A stretch of 64,000 bases of DNA. Origin: Flavobacteriaceae bacterium. GTDB taxonomy: Bacteria > Bacteroidota > Bacteroidia > Flavobacteriales > Flavobacteriaceae. Position 1 is the first letter of the stretch; each line of letters opens with the position of its first letter. Shown here piece by piece: positions 1 through 9,900 of the stretch. The notes beneath the pieces were generated by a model. It was given only the letters and a program-made list of their open reading frames with translations, was not told the origin of the DNA and searched no databases. The stretch is taken from NCBI GenBank assembly GCA_031277535.1, contig JAITMD010000002.1, positions 1 to 64,000 on the forward strand, written 5' to 3'. The translations under genes were made by a program, and so were the position numbers.

Positions 1-3000
1 CAGGAAGCAAGAAACAAATCTTGATTACAAATTCAAAAGGCGAAGTTGTATGGGTAGATGCGAGTGATGAAGTAATTATTGATGCAGTAAAGAACAATGA
101 GACAGTTACTGTATTAGAGGATAAGGGAGATGGAACGTTTTTATACTACAATGAGAAGGCGATTGATTCAAACGGAAATTTAGTAGAATCACAAGCTACA
201 AGATTTGATGCTAATACATTAAGTATAGAAGAGTATCAACCTGGAATTTATAGATTTTCTGATAAAAAAGGAGTTATTACAGATTTAGATATTCGTGCAA
301 GTAATATCATTTTTGATGATAATACTATTGGTTCAGGAAATGATAATGTACAAGATGTTATAGAAACTATTTTTGAGAAATTCACTTATATAGATAGCCA
401 AAGAGCAGCATTAAAAGGGAAAGGTATTTTAGTAAATGGTGAAGATAGTCTTGCAAAGACAGTTTTACAAGAAGTAGAGTTGTCTATCGCAGATAACGCT
501 ATTGAAACATCAAAAATAGTAAACAATGCCGTAACAACAAGTAAGGTGGCTAATCATAGTATTACAGAAGATAAGCTATGGGTAGGTGAAGGAAGAGAAA
601 AACAAGTTGCAGTAGTTCAAACAGATGGTTCTGTGAAGTTTCAAGAATTAAATACTGTTGTTGCTGGAAAAATGTTAGAAGTAGATAATTCATTATCTAT
701 AGAAGGGCTTGCTGATGAAGCTTTATTAAGCCCTTTAAAGATTATGATTAATGAAGCAGGGATCGTTAATAAGCATATTGAGAACAATGCTGTAACAACC
801 GATAAAATTGGTTCGGAAATAGCAGGAAAAAACTATGTGTTGACAGCTGATGGATCAGGAAATAGTACTTTTAATCCTATAAGTGGTGTTGTAGCTTCTG
901 CTATACAGGGAGATCTTGTAAGTGATGATGCTATTTCAATAGAAGGAGGAGAGAATATTCTATTTGGTAATGAAAACAAGAAAACAATAGTTAGTTTAAA
1001 TGATAGAGGAGTAAAAGGGAATCATATAGCAACTAAAACAATTGTAAATGAGAATATTGCAGATAAAACGATTGCTTCAAGTAAATTAACTGGTGGAGAC
1101 AACAAACAAGGAGCTATTGCAACAGTTATTGATAATAAAGGAACAGTTGCTTATCAAACTTTAAAAGGAGAAGCAATCACTGATAAAGCAGCATTAAAAA
1201 CAGATGGGATTATTACAATTGGAGGTGCTGATACACAGGAAGGAACTTTGTTGAAGGAAGCTACATTAAGTATTGTAAATAAAGGGATTAAAACGGCTCA
1301 GTTGGCAGATAATGCTGTTACTAATTTACAAATTGCAGATCAGTCTGTTACAAGTAATAAAATTTCTTCTGAAAATACTGGTTCAGGAAAAGTACTTATG
1401 AGCGGAGAAAAAGGAATTGCTGAGTGGAAAGATGTGAGTGTTGTTGTTAATGAAGGAGCTGGTAATTTAACATCAGATAGTATAATAAAAATCACAGGAA
1501 ATGGTGAAAAAGCGCTACTAAATAATATTGATCTAAGTATTAGCGAAAATAGTATCACGATTGATAAATTGAACTCAACAGAAAATGGTGCGAATGTAGA
1601 TAAAAACATGATATTGGCAGCTGATGGAGACGGAGGTTTTAAGTATTTTGATGCAAGAACAGTATCTCCTAAAACGGATGATTTAATTCTTGGAGACGCT
1701 TTAGAATTCACGAATAGTACGACAGGAAAAGATGCTGTATTGATAAAAACATCTTTTGATGTTAAGAATTTAGGAATTACAGAAGAAAAGTTAGCTAATC
1801 ATACAGTTACAACTGCTAAGATGTCTTCAGTAGGAGCTAAGAATAACACTGTATTAACAGCAGACGGTCAAGGAAATGTAACATATAAAAAGATAAATGA
1901 TAATGCTTTTGAAGGAGCTGGAGCAAATTTAGAATCAGATGGTTCTTTACAAGTTTTAACAGGAAAGAATGCGGTATTAACAGATGTAACAATTGGTATT
2001 GCTGAAAATGGAGTACAAACTGAACATATAAAAGAAAGAGCTGTAACAACAGATAAAATTGGTGCAGAAGGAATAACGAATAATTTTGTATTAGTTGCTA
2101 AAGATGGAGGAGCGGAGTTTAGTTCGTTGACAAAAGTAATTGAAGGATCAGGTAAAGAAATAAAGTCTGGTGCAGCTATTAAAGTAACAGGGGGCCTTCA
2201 GGCAGCTTTAAAAGATGTAACAATTGAAGTAGCCGATTTGGGTATTACTAATGGTAAAATAGCTACTAAAACAATTACAGCATCTAAATTTAATGCAGAA
2301 AAAAATGCAGCAGGAACTGTATTAACTTCTTTAGGAGATGGAGAGGCAAAGTATCTACCAATTAGCCAGTATGCTAAACCTTTGAAAAGTGACTCATCTA
2401 TTGAAGTGTCAACAGATAAAGGAATATTGTTAGACAATGCTACCATTAAAGTAAAAAATGGAGGAATTATTACAAATCACTTAGGGGCAAAAGTAGTTAC
2501 AGTAGATAAAATATCTTCTAAAGTAGGAAATGAAAATGTAGGAGGAAAGCAAATTTTAATGGCAGATGGAGATGGAGGTGTATATTTTGGAACATCAGAA
2601 AATGTTGTTACTAAAGGAGATGTGAAAAAAGGAGAAACAATATTTGCTAAAAGTGGAGGTGCAGGTGCTGTTTTGCAAGATGTAACTTTAGAGGTGGTGG
2701 AAACTTCTATTGAAACTAAACATCTTAAAGATAATGCTGTATCAGCTGCAAAGATAAATGCAAATGCTGTATTAACAGAGAAGATCAATCACTTGGCTGT
2801 GACTACAGATAAAATAGATACTAAAGCTGTAACTACAGATAAGATTGCTGATGAAGCTATAACTACAGCTAAGATTGGTAAGGGAGCGGTTAGAAACGGT
2901 CAAATTGCAGCAAATGCAGTAGGTAGAAATGAAATATATCAAAATAATATTGATGAAATTCATATGTCGGATAAGTCTATTGGTACAAGAGCTCTTATTA

Positions 3001-4820
3001 ATGACGCTGTTACAGAGGTTAAAATCGCTAAAGAAGCAATTACAACGAATAAAATCGCTAAAGAAGCAGTAACAACTGATAAAATTAAAAATCTTGCAGT
3101 AACTAATATGCAGATTGCTCAGAGTACTATTTCTGGTGGAAAACTTGCGGATAAGGCAGTTACTCCAAATAAAATGGGTTCAGGAGGTGCTGAAGAAGGA
3201 TATGTATTAACTGCTGGACTTAATGGTGAGGTTGCTTTTAAACCTGTTGCTGGAGGAGGAAATACTAATATTACGAAGAAAGATATTAAAGAGTCAAATA
3301 CTATTAAAGCAACAAAAGGAGCTATAAAATCTGTTTTAGAAGATGTACAGTTGGATGTCATAGCAGGTAGTATTACAAATACTCATATAGCAAGAAATAC
3401 TGTTATGAATGAGAATATGGCCAGTAAATCAGTTGATTATAATGTACTTGGAGATAATGCTGTTCATAGTAGAGTAGTACGAGATAAAGGAATTAGTGCA
3501 GCTAAGATTAGTTCAGAAAACGATAAAAGAGATTATGTGCTAACTGCTGATGGTAATGGAGGAGCATATTGGAAAGAGATGACAAATTCTGGAGGAGAAG
3601 GAGGTACTATTACAAAAGGAGACTTAAAAGGAAGTTCAGCCATAGATGTAAAAAATGGTTCTAATGCTGTACTTAGAGATGTAACTTTGGATATTAAAGG
3701 AAGTGGTATTGAAAGAAAGCATATTAGTGGTGGAGCTGTAAGTAATGTGGAGTTAGCAAATAAAGCAGTTCATCAAAGTAATATGAGTTCTATATATGAT
3801 GGTACTAAGAATGCAAATCGTGGATATGTATTAACAGCAGATGGTAGTGGTGGTGTTTCGTGGGATAAAATAACAAATTCTGGAGGAGAAGGAGGTGCTA
3901 TTACTAAAGGTAATTTGAATGGAAATAAATCAATAAAGGTAAGTGATGGAAGTAATGCAGTACTTAAGGATGTGAATTTAAGTATTGAAAGAGGAGGTAT
4001 TGGTACAAATGAAATTGCTGATGAAGCAGTAGGAACTACTGAATTAAAGAATAAAGCAGTAACAAATGGGAAAATAAGTTCTGAAGGAGCTCTTATAGAT
4101 GAAGTCTTAACATCAGATGGTAGAGGAGGAGCTTACTGGCAAAAAGTAACAAGTTCTGGAGGAGAAGGAAGTGTTATTACTAAAGGTAATTTAAATGGAG
4201 ATTCTGTTATAAAGGTAAATGATGGAAGTAATGCAGTACTTAAAGATGTAACCTTAGAAATAAGAGAAAAGTCAATAGGAGAGAATCATATTCAGAATTA
4301 TGCTATAAGAAGAAATCATATATACAATAATAATATAGATGAAGGACATCTTTCAAGTGATGCTGTTAGTACAAGAGTTATTGAAAATAGAGCTGTTACT
4401 AAAGAAAAAATAAATTCTCAAGGTTCATCTGAAGGAGAAGTGATGACTTCTGATGGTAAAGGAGGGGTTCGTTGGGAAACAGTTAAAGGAAATGAAGGAG
4501 GAAGTAATATTGCGGCTCCTAAGTTTTTCTATCTTCCTGCAATTTATGTAGATATAATATCTGGACAAAGTGGTTATGTAGAGCTTCATCGAGAATATAA
4601 GAATCAGTTTGGCTCACCTATGGTATCAAGTCTTGGAGGTAATAATTCAAATTTGCCAGTCTATGGAGAATCTGAATTGAATTATTATGTGACGTATTAT
4701 GACAAAGATGTATTTGAAGGAGTTAATTTAGATAGTAAAGGTAATTTATCTTATAAAGTAAAAACGAATGCGAAACCGTCAGGTAGAACGTTCTTTAATA
4801 TTGTTTTAGAGGTTAAGTAA
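1..4820 (+). CDS. Giant secreted repeat protein (5' end outside window)
   Basis: The reading frame is open from base 3, and the codons before the first TTG (encoding GSKKQI) match the same module of the 3459-aa paralogue downstream. The gene therefore continues off the left edge and the TTG at 21 is not its start. About 1606 residues are visible. They consist of modules with strands such as AVTTDKI, VLTADGxGxxxF and AVLKDVTLxI, an uninterrupted array of 15 decapeptides, three 92-97-residue Gly-rich modules, and a roughly 95-residue C-terminal domain shared with the paralogue (VYYDxDVFExV region). No T9SS sorting domain is recognisable. The repeats recall phage-fibre or beta-solenoid stalks, so a cell-surface fibre or adhesin is inferred, not shown. 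It is followed by a lectin-like gene, the same order as in the second cassette. Confidence 0.85.
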   Translation, partial: GSKKQILITNSKGEVVWVDASDEVIIDAVKNNETVTVLEDKGDGTFLYYNEKAIDSNGNLVESQATRFDANTLSIEEYQPGIYRFSDKKGVITDLDIRASNIIFDDNTIGSGNDNVQDVIETIFEKFTYIDSQRAALKGKGILVNGEDSLAKTVLQEVELSIADNAIETSKIVNNAVTTSKVANHSITEDKLWVGEGREKQVAVVQTDGSVKFQELNTVVAGKMLEVDNSLSIEGLADEALLSPLKIMINEAGIVNKHIENNAVTTDKIGSEIAGKNYVLTADGSGNSTFNPISGVVASAIQGDLVSDDAISIEGGENILFGNENKKTIVSLNDRGVKGNHIATKTIVNENIADKTIASSKLTGGDNKQGAIATVIDNKGTVAYQTLKGEAITDKAALKTDGIITIGGADTQEGTLLKEATLSIVNKGIKTAQLADNAVTNLQIADQSVTSNKISSENTGSGKVLMSGEKGIAEWKDVSVVVNEGAGNLTSDSIIKITGNGEKALLNNIDLSISENSITIDKLNSTENGANVDKNMILAADGDGGFKYFDARTVSPKTDDLILGDALEFTNSTTGKDAVLIKTSFDVKNLGITEEKLANHTVTTAKMSSVGAKNNTVLTADGQGNVTYKKINDNAFEGAGANLESDGSLQVLTGKNAVLTDVTIGIAENGVQTEHIKERAVTTDKIGAEGITNNFVLVAKDGGAEFSSLTKVIEGSGKEIKSGAAIKVTGGLQAALKDVTIEVADLGITNGKIATKTITASKFNAEKNAAGTVLTSLGDGEAKYLPISQYAKPLKSDSSIEVSTDKGILLDNATIKVKNGGIITNHLGAKVVTVDKISSKVGNENVGGKQILMADGDGGVYFGTSENVVTKGDVKKGETIFAKSGGAGAVLQDVTLEVVETSIETKHLKDNAVSAAKINANAVLTEKINHLAVTTDKIDTKAVTTDKIADEAITTAKIGKGAVRNGQIAANAVGRNEIYQNNIDEIHMSDKSIGTRALINDAVTEVKIAKEAITTNKIAKEAVTTDKIKNLAVTNMQIAQSTISGGKLADKAVTPNKMGSGGAEEGYVLTAGLNGEVAFKPVAGGGNTNITKKDIKESNTIKATKGAIKSVLEDVQLDVIAGSITNTHIARNTVMNENMASKSVDYNVLGDNAVHSRVVRDKGISAAKISSENDKRDYVLTADGNGGAYWKEMTNSGGEGGTITKGDLKGSSAIDVKNGSNAVLRDVTLDIKGSGIERKHISGGAVSNVELANKAVHQSNMSSIYDGTKNANRGYVLTADGSGGVSWDKITNSGGEGGAITKGNLNGNKSIKVSDGSNAVLKDVNLSIERGGIGTNEIADEAVGTTELKNKAVTNGKISSEGALIDEVLTSDGRGGAYWQKVTSSGGEGSVITKGNLNGDSVIKVNDGSNAVLKDVTLEIREKSIGENHIQNYAIRRNHIYNNNIDEGHLSSDAVSTRVIENRAVTKEKINSQGSSEGEVMTSDGKGGVRWETVKGNEGGSNIAAPKFFYLPAIYVDIISGQSGYVELHREYKNQFGSPMVSSLGGNNSNLPVYGESELNYYVTYYDKDVFEGVNLDSKGNLSYKVKTNAKPSGRTFFNIVLEVK
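2734..3183 (+). repeat. 15 consecutive 30-bp units encoding decapeptides
   Basis: Fifteen in-frame units of exactly 10 residues run without insertion. The loose consensus is (N/E)A(V/I)TTDKIxx, with examples KAVTTDKIAD and EAITTAKIGK, ending at KAVTPNKMGS. Elsewhere in the protein such units occur singly between other strands. A strict 10-residue period suggests a regular beta-solenoid or trimeric fibre rod. The nucleotide repeats are diverged, so this is an old protein repeat and not a fresh tandem duplication. Confidence 0.9.
3582..4485 (+). repeat. Three tandem 92-97-residue modules
   Basis: Three copies begin with nearly the same 24 bases at 3582, 3873 and 4149 (encoding TNSGGEGG or TSSGGEGS). 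Each continues with a TKGxLxGxxxIxVxxGSNAVL segment, a DVTLxI strand, one to three decapeptides and a LTADGxGGxxW strand. They are more alike at DNA level than the rest of the gene, which indicates recent duplication or gene conversion just before the C-terminal domain. Confidence 0.8.
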
Positions 4821-4831
4821 GAAAATAATTA

Positions 4832-4861
4832 GCACTAAAAAGAGTGATTTCTTTTTAGTGC
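4832..4861 (+). terminator. Perfect 12-bp hairpin between giant gene and lectin gene
   Basis: GCACTAAAAAGA (4832-4843) pairs exactly with TCTTTTTAGTGC (4850-4861) around the 6-base loop GTGATT. There is no strong U tract after the stem, because the T run lies inside the 3' arm. It sits 14 bases before the lectin ATG, so it may attenuate rather than fully end transcription. Confidence 0.6.
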
Positions 4862-4875
4862 CTAATAAATCATGT

Positions 4876-6345
4876 ATGAAGAAATACTATTATTATATTA
4901 TTATAACGTTTCTTAGTTTTAGTGTTTTACAAGCACAACAGACTCAAGGAGGAACATATACATTGCCCCTGACAGGTACATCTAAACCAGCTGGAATTGT
5001 TGAAGAATGGGATAAAGGAGGGAGTGCTCCAGTGGGAACAGAACGTTATACAGAAGAAGGAATCGTTTTGAGTCATGATAGGGTTGGGTATAGTGGTTTT
5101 GCTATTGACGACTTAACAATTGATTTAAGAAAAGGAGCTACAATAGAGTTTGAGTATGCCATGAGTAAAATATATGGTACTGGATATGGTCCAGGAGGAG
5201 GAATGACTTTTTTTATATTTGATGCAGAGAAAACATTTAAGTTAGGATATGGAAGAAGTGCTTTAGGGTACGCTTACAACGAATCAAACTCTACGGCAAG
5301 ATTATCTGGATTAGCAGGAGGATATTTGGGAGTTGGTTTTGATCTTAATGGGCACTTTAAAGGAACAGGAGGGATGACAGCTTATGAAATGCGTGCAGGT
5401 ATTTCAGAAGAAAGATATAATGTAGCAGGAGTGATTCCAGGGGTATTTGGGAACAACTATGGTAGTCATATTACATTAAGGGGGGCAGTACAAGGGATGA
5501 CTGGATTTAATGGAAATCCAGTACTGTTTTCGCAATATCAAGGAGGATCTATTTCTTCATCTGAGATTACCAATGCAAAATTAAATTATAATACAGGAGA
5601 ATATGATTTTGGAACTATAAATACCAATGCTAATTTTGATATAGCAGAAGGAGGTAGTTCTAATGCAGTTAATTTCCAAAAAGTTATTATTGAGTTAGTT
5701 CCTAATCAGGAAGAAGGTATGTATGTAACTGTAAAAGGAAATAATGGAGGGAGTGATATGATATTGATTGATAGTTTCTACTATAAACATTCATTTAAAA
5801 CTTACAGAGTAGATGGATATGCATCAGGAGGAAATTTAAAAGAAACATTATATGATTTTAAGACAACAATTCCTGAAAAGGTTAAAATAGGTTTTGTTGG
5901 TCTATCAATTGATTTTGCACAACAAAAAACGATTATTAGAAATGTGAAAGTGACTTCTCCTGATATCGAGGAGGTAGGAGAAAAATTAGAAGACACATAT
6001 GAGGAAATATGTATAAGTGATAAAGCAAATAATTCAGGTGCAAATACTAAAGTTAAAATCCTGGAATCTACTAATTATAATGTGAATTGGGATAGTTTTC
6101 AGTTTGTTGATGAAAATGGAAATGAGTTAGGAAAGTATTTATATGAAAATACTTTTGCAAAATGGGAATATTCTAATTATAGTAAAGAAGTAACAATAAC
6201 TATTAGAGATGGATCTTTCAGACCTAATGAAGAAGTTGTTGTTTATTATACTGTTGAAATAGATGGCATACGCTCTAAACCAGCTCAGATAAAAGTGAAA
6301 GGAATTACTTGTGGAGCAATCGCTAATCCACAACTTAGAGGCTAA
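4876..6345 (+). CDS. Secreted L-type-lectin-like protein
   Basis: The ATG at 4876 is preferred over the in-frame GTG at 4858, which lies inside a hairpin. From 4876 the protein (489 aa) starts MKKYYYY and has a clean signal peptide ending near LQAQ. Residues about 20-330 show the bacterial/legume L-type lectin pattern: an IEFEYAMS strand, a GGGMTFFIFDA strand, then LGYAYN, GLAGGYLGVGFDLNG and a later strand starting ITLRG. The C-terminal ~130 residues look like Ig-like strands, with cysteines at both ends of that region. It probably binds glycans at the surface. It follows a giant repeat protein, and a paralogue at 17404 follows the other giant protein, which suggests the pair works as a unit. 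No sorting domain for T9SS is recognised. Confidence 0.8.
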   Translation: MKKYYYYIIITFLSFSVLQAQQTQGGTYTLPLTGTSKPAGIVEEWDKGGSAPVGTERYTEEGIVLSHDRVGYSGFAIDDLTIDLRKGATIEFEYAMSKIYGTGYGPGGGMTFFIFDAEKTFKLGYGRSALGYAYNESNSTARLSGLAGGYLGVGFDLNGHFKGTGGMTAYEMRAGISEERYNVAGVIPGVFGNNYGSHITLRGAVQGMTGFNGNPVLFSQYQGGSISSSEITNAKLNYNTGEYDFGTINTNANFDIAEGGSSNAVNFQKVIIELVPNQEEGMYVTVKGNNGGSDMILIDSFYYKHSFKTYRVDGYASGGNLKETLYDFKTTIPEKVKIGFVGLSIDFAQQKTIIRNVKVTSPDIEEVGEKLEDTYEEICISDKANNSGANTKVKILESTNYNVNWDSFQFVDENGNELGKYLYENTFAKWEYSNYSKEVTITIRDGSFRPNEEVVVYYTVEIDGIRSKPAQIKVKGITCGAIANPQLRG

Positions 6346-6375
6346 TCTATCATGTAGATCATAGATATTAAGAAT

Positions 6376-6425
6376 AAAAAATGCCTTCATCAAGTAGCCA
6401 ACTACTTGATGAAGGCATTTTTTAT
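6376..6425 (+). terminator. Strong rho-independent terminator
   Basis: A 17-bp perfect stem, ATGCCTTCATCAAGTAG (6381-6397) with its complement at 6402-6418, closes a CCAA loop. It is flanked by an A run before and a T run after. It ends the first repeat-protein/lectin cassette. Confidence 0.95.
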
Positions 6426-6907
6426 TAGCCTAATTTTCTTTTAAAATTAGTTTAGAAAAGTGATTTTTATAGACTATTTGGTAATGACTGTTCTATATGT
6501 ATGCTTTTAAACTAATAATACTTGTTTGAATGTATTGTCTTGTGATAAATAAATTAAAATAGTTTAGTCGTTTACCTACTGAATTGTTTTTAATTATTAC
6601 TTATTAAAAAATATTAAATAAATATGGTTTATTCTTATTGAAGAGATTGTTTAAAGTGTTATTAATGAGTTGGTTTTGTTTATTTTTTGTTAATGATAAA
6701 GTATATTAATTTTTTATAGGGTAAATACAAAAGATGTTTGGAATAGTTTTTGGATTATTTACTATATGTTTATTACAGTAGATTGTTTCAATATTTAATT
6801 TTTACATGTTTTATAATTGATTATTTATTGTTAATTTCATACTGTTAATTTCATATTTTTTTAAAAATAACATTGTTGTTATTTAATGTTAAAGTAAAAA
6901 GATTCGT
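6426..6907. other. AT-rich leader region before the second giant gene
   Basis: No gene is seen. The stretch is extremely AT-rich and contains two direct copies of TGTTAATTTCATA (6829-6841 and 6843-6855) about 55-80 bases before the ATG at 6908. No convincing TTTG/TAnnTTTG promoter pair could be placed. The direct repeats are a candidate regulator site only. Confidence 0.5.
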
Positions 6908-9900
6908 ATGAATAGAAGAAAAATAATGTTAGGTGCTTTACTACTTGTTTCAGGAGTAGCGTTTTCACAAGTTGGGGTTGGTATTAAAGAACCTCACAAG
7001 TCTACTCTTTTGCACTTAGAAAATAAGCAAAATGATTATAGGGGGGTACTTATACCTAATGTACCTTTAGAAGATAGTAAAGATGGAAAGATAATTAATA
7101 AAGGTAATATCTTAAACAGCTTATTAGTTTATAATACAACAGAAGGTAAGGGAGTAACTCCTGGTTTCTACTATTGGAAAGGGACAGAATGGGTACGTGT
7201 GATTGACAGTAAAGATATTTTGGATAATCTTGATAATTTTCCAAAAAATAAAACAATGGCAGTTAGAAAGGAAAAGAATATTGATGTTTTGTATGTAGAA
7301 GATACAAAAGGAAATGTTGTTTCTGTGCCTTTGAAAGATATAAATATTGTTACTACTTTGGAAGACAAAGGAAATGGTAAATATACATTTACAAATGAGG
7401 AGGGGACAAAAACAACAATAGATGTTACAGGATCAGTAGTTAATAATATTTCAGAGATATTAAATGATACTAAAGTACAGAATGATATCTATAATACAGT
7501 AGCCGCCCAGGGTAAAGCAGCTACAGCGTCAGATGGATCTATTAAGATTGACAATGGAGGACAGGCTGTATTAAATGCAATGCAGATAGCTGTAGCAAAT
7601 CAAGGAATTACACCTGAGAAAATAGCACCAGGTAAGAGTACAAAACAATTATTAGTTACAGATGCTCAAGGGAAAGTACAATGGGTGGATGTGACAAGTG
7701 ATATTATCAAAGATGCAATTAAGCATCATGAAAAGGTAACTGTATTAGAGAATAATGGAGACGGAACGCTAACTTATTATAATGAGCATGCATTAGATGA
7801 AAAAACAGGATTACCAATCATAGGTAAAGGGGTAAGATTTGATGCCAATACATTAAATATAAAAGAGCGAACAGATAAAAAAGAAAAAGGGATTTATGAC
7901 TTCTATGATGGGCATACTTCTCTTACAAATCCATTAATGACAATTAGTACACGTGCTAATGCGATTTATTTTGATGATAGTACAACTGTTATTGAGGGAG
8001 ATAACTTACAAGAGGTTATTGAAAATATTACTAAGAAAATAGAGATTGCTCAAGGGAAACGTTCTTCATTAAGTGGAGAGGGAATCTTAATTAATGGAGG
8101 TAAGGAAGTCAGTGAATCTGTTTTAAAAGAGATGAAATTGACTATTGCAGATGATGCAATTACTTCTGCAAAGATAAAGAATGGTGAAGTAGTTACAGAT
8201 AAACTTAGAAATGAAGCTGTAACGGTTCAAAAGATAAAGCCAGGTATTGATAACTATTTATTAGTTACTAAAAATGGTAAAGCTGATTGGGTTCCTGCGT
8301 CTGATTCTGTTATAAAAGATGTGGTTAAACAGAATGAAACAGTAACTGTTGTAGTAAATAATAACAATGGTACCTATTCTTATTACAATGAAAAAAGTAT
8401 TGATAAAGACGGAAACCCAATAGAAGGTCAAGGAACATTAATAGATGCAAATACACTGTCAATAACAGATGACTCTAAAGGTAAATATGTGTTTAATGAT
8501 GGGAATGGTGAGATAGCAACAATTGATATCAAAGGGACTGTTATAACAAATATTGATGAAATATTAAGTAATAGTACAGTACAGGAAACCATTTTTAAAA
8601 CTGTAGCAGCAAAGGGTAAAGATGTAACTGCTATAGATAAATCCATTACAATTGAGCATGGAAATAACGCAGCATTAAATACAATGCAAATTGCTGTAAC
8701 TGATGGTGGAATCACGCCTACTAAGATAGAACCAGGTCCAGATAAATATTTATTAGTTACTAAAAATGGTAAAGTTGATTGGGTACCAGCTACAGATGAG
8801 ATTATAAAAGAGGTTATTGACACAAATGAGAAGATAACTTTATTAGTTGTTGGTAAACATGCAGGAACAGATGAAGCTAATGGGACTTTTACATACTACA
8901 ACGAGGCTGGGGTGGATGTAAATGGTAAACCTATAGATGGAAAAGGAGTTGCATTTGATTCTAATACTTTAAGAGTAGTATCGACAACAGATGGTAAGTA
9001 TAATCTTTTTGATGGTAGAAGTAAAGATATACCTGTAGCTACGATAGACGTTGCAGGTACAGTAATTAATAATATTGATGAGATATTAACTAATACAGAT
9101 GTTCAAAATAGCATTTATACTACAGTAGCTAATAAAGGAAAAGCGGTAACTTCTCCTAATAAATCTATTACTGTTGGAGGAGCAGGAGATAAAGCAGTAT
9201 TAAATGCTTTAGAACTTTCTATTGCAAAAGGTGGAGTAGGTATAGATGAAATAGCTTCTGCTGCGGTAACTCCTGAAAAGATAGCACCTGGTGCTAAAGG
9301 ACAATTGCTAATTACGAATGGAGCTAAAGAAGTTCAGTGGATTAACTCTGATGATGAGATTATAAAAGATATTTTAAAGCTTAATCAAGCTATTACTATC
9401 TTAGAAGACCATGGAGACGGAACATTTACTTATTTCAATGAAGCTGCTTTTGATAGTAAAGGTGTTTTTATTCCAGGATCGAAAGGTATAAAATTTAATG
9501 CCAATACATTAAGAATTGAGAATAATGGCAAAGGGAAATATGAGTTTTTTGATGAGTCAGACAAAGCAGTTCCTTTAGCAACTATTGATATCCAGGGTAC
9601 TGTAATAGAAAATATCACAGAAATTTTAAGTAAAGAAGAAGTTCAGAATGAAATTTTTACAACAGTAGCAGCAAAGGGTAAAAAGATGGAATCAAATGAT
9701 GGTTCTATGTCTATTACTGGTGGAGATAAAGCAGTATTGAATAAAGTTACTATTAATATTAGTCAAGATGGAGTAAAAACAGACCATATTAAAGATGGCG
9801 CTGTAACTACTGATAAAATCAGTTCTGAAGGTGCTACAAAAAATATGATTTTAACAGCAGATGGATTAAACAAAGCTTCTTTTGTTTCTCCTACTAATGT

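Noticed and set aside
2734..3183. Regular 30-bp repeats as a CRISPR array
   Set aside because: The units are in frame, diverged, without unique spacers, and encode decapeptides inside a long ORF.
1340..3361. Several minus-strand ORFs of 60-120 codons inside the first giant gene
   Set aside because: They are antisense shadows of a repetitive coding sequence, have repetitive Ser/Ala/Pro/Phe-rich products and no promoters; the same pattern recurs in the second giant gene.
4858..4875. GTG at 4858 as the start of the first lectin gene
   Set aside because: It lies inside the 3' arm of a perfect hairpin, and the added residues spoil the signal peptide; ATG 4876 is better.
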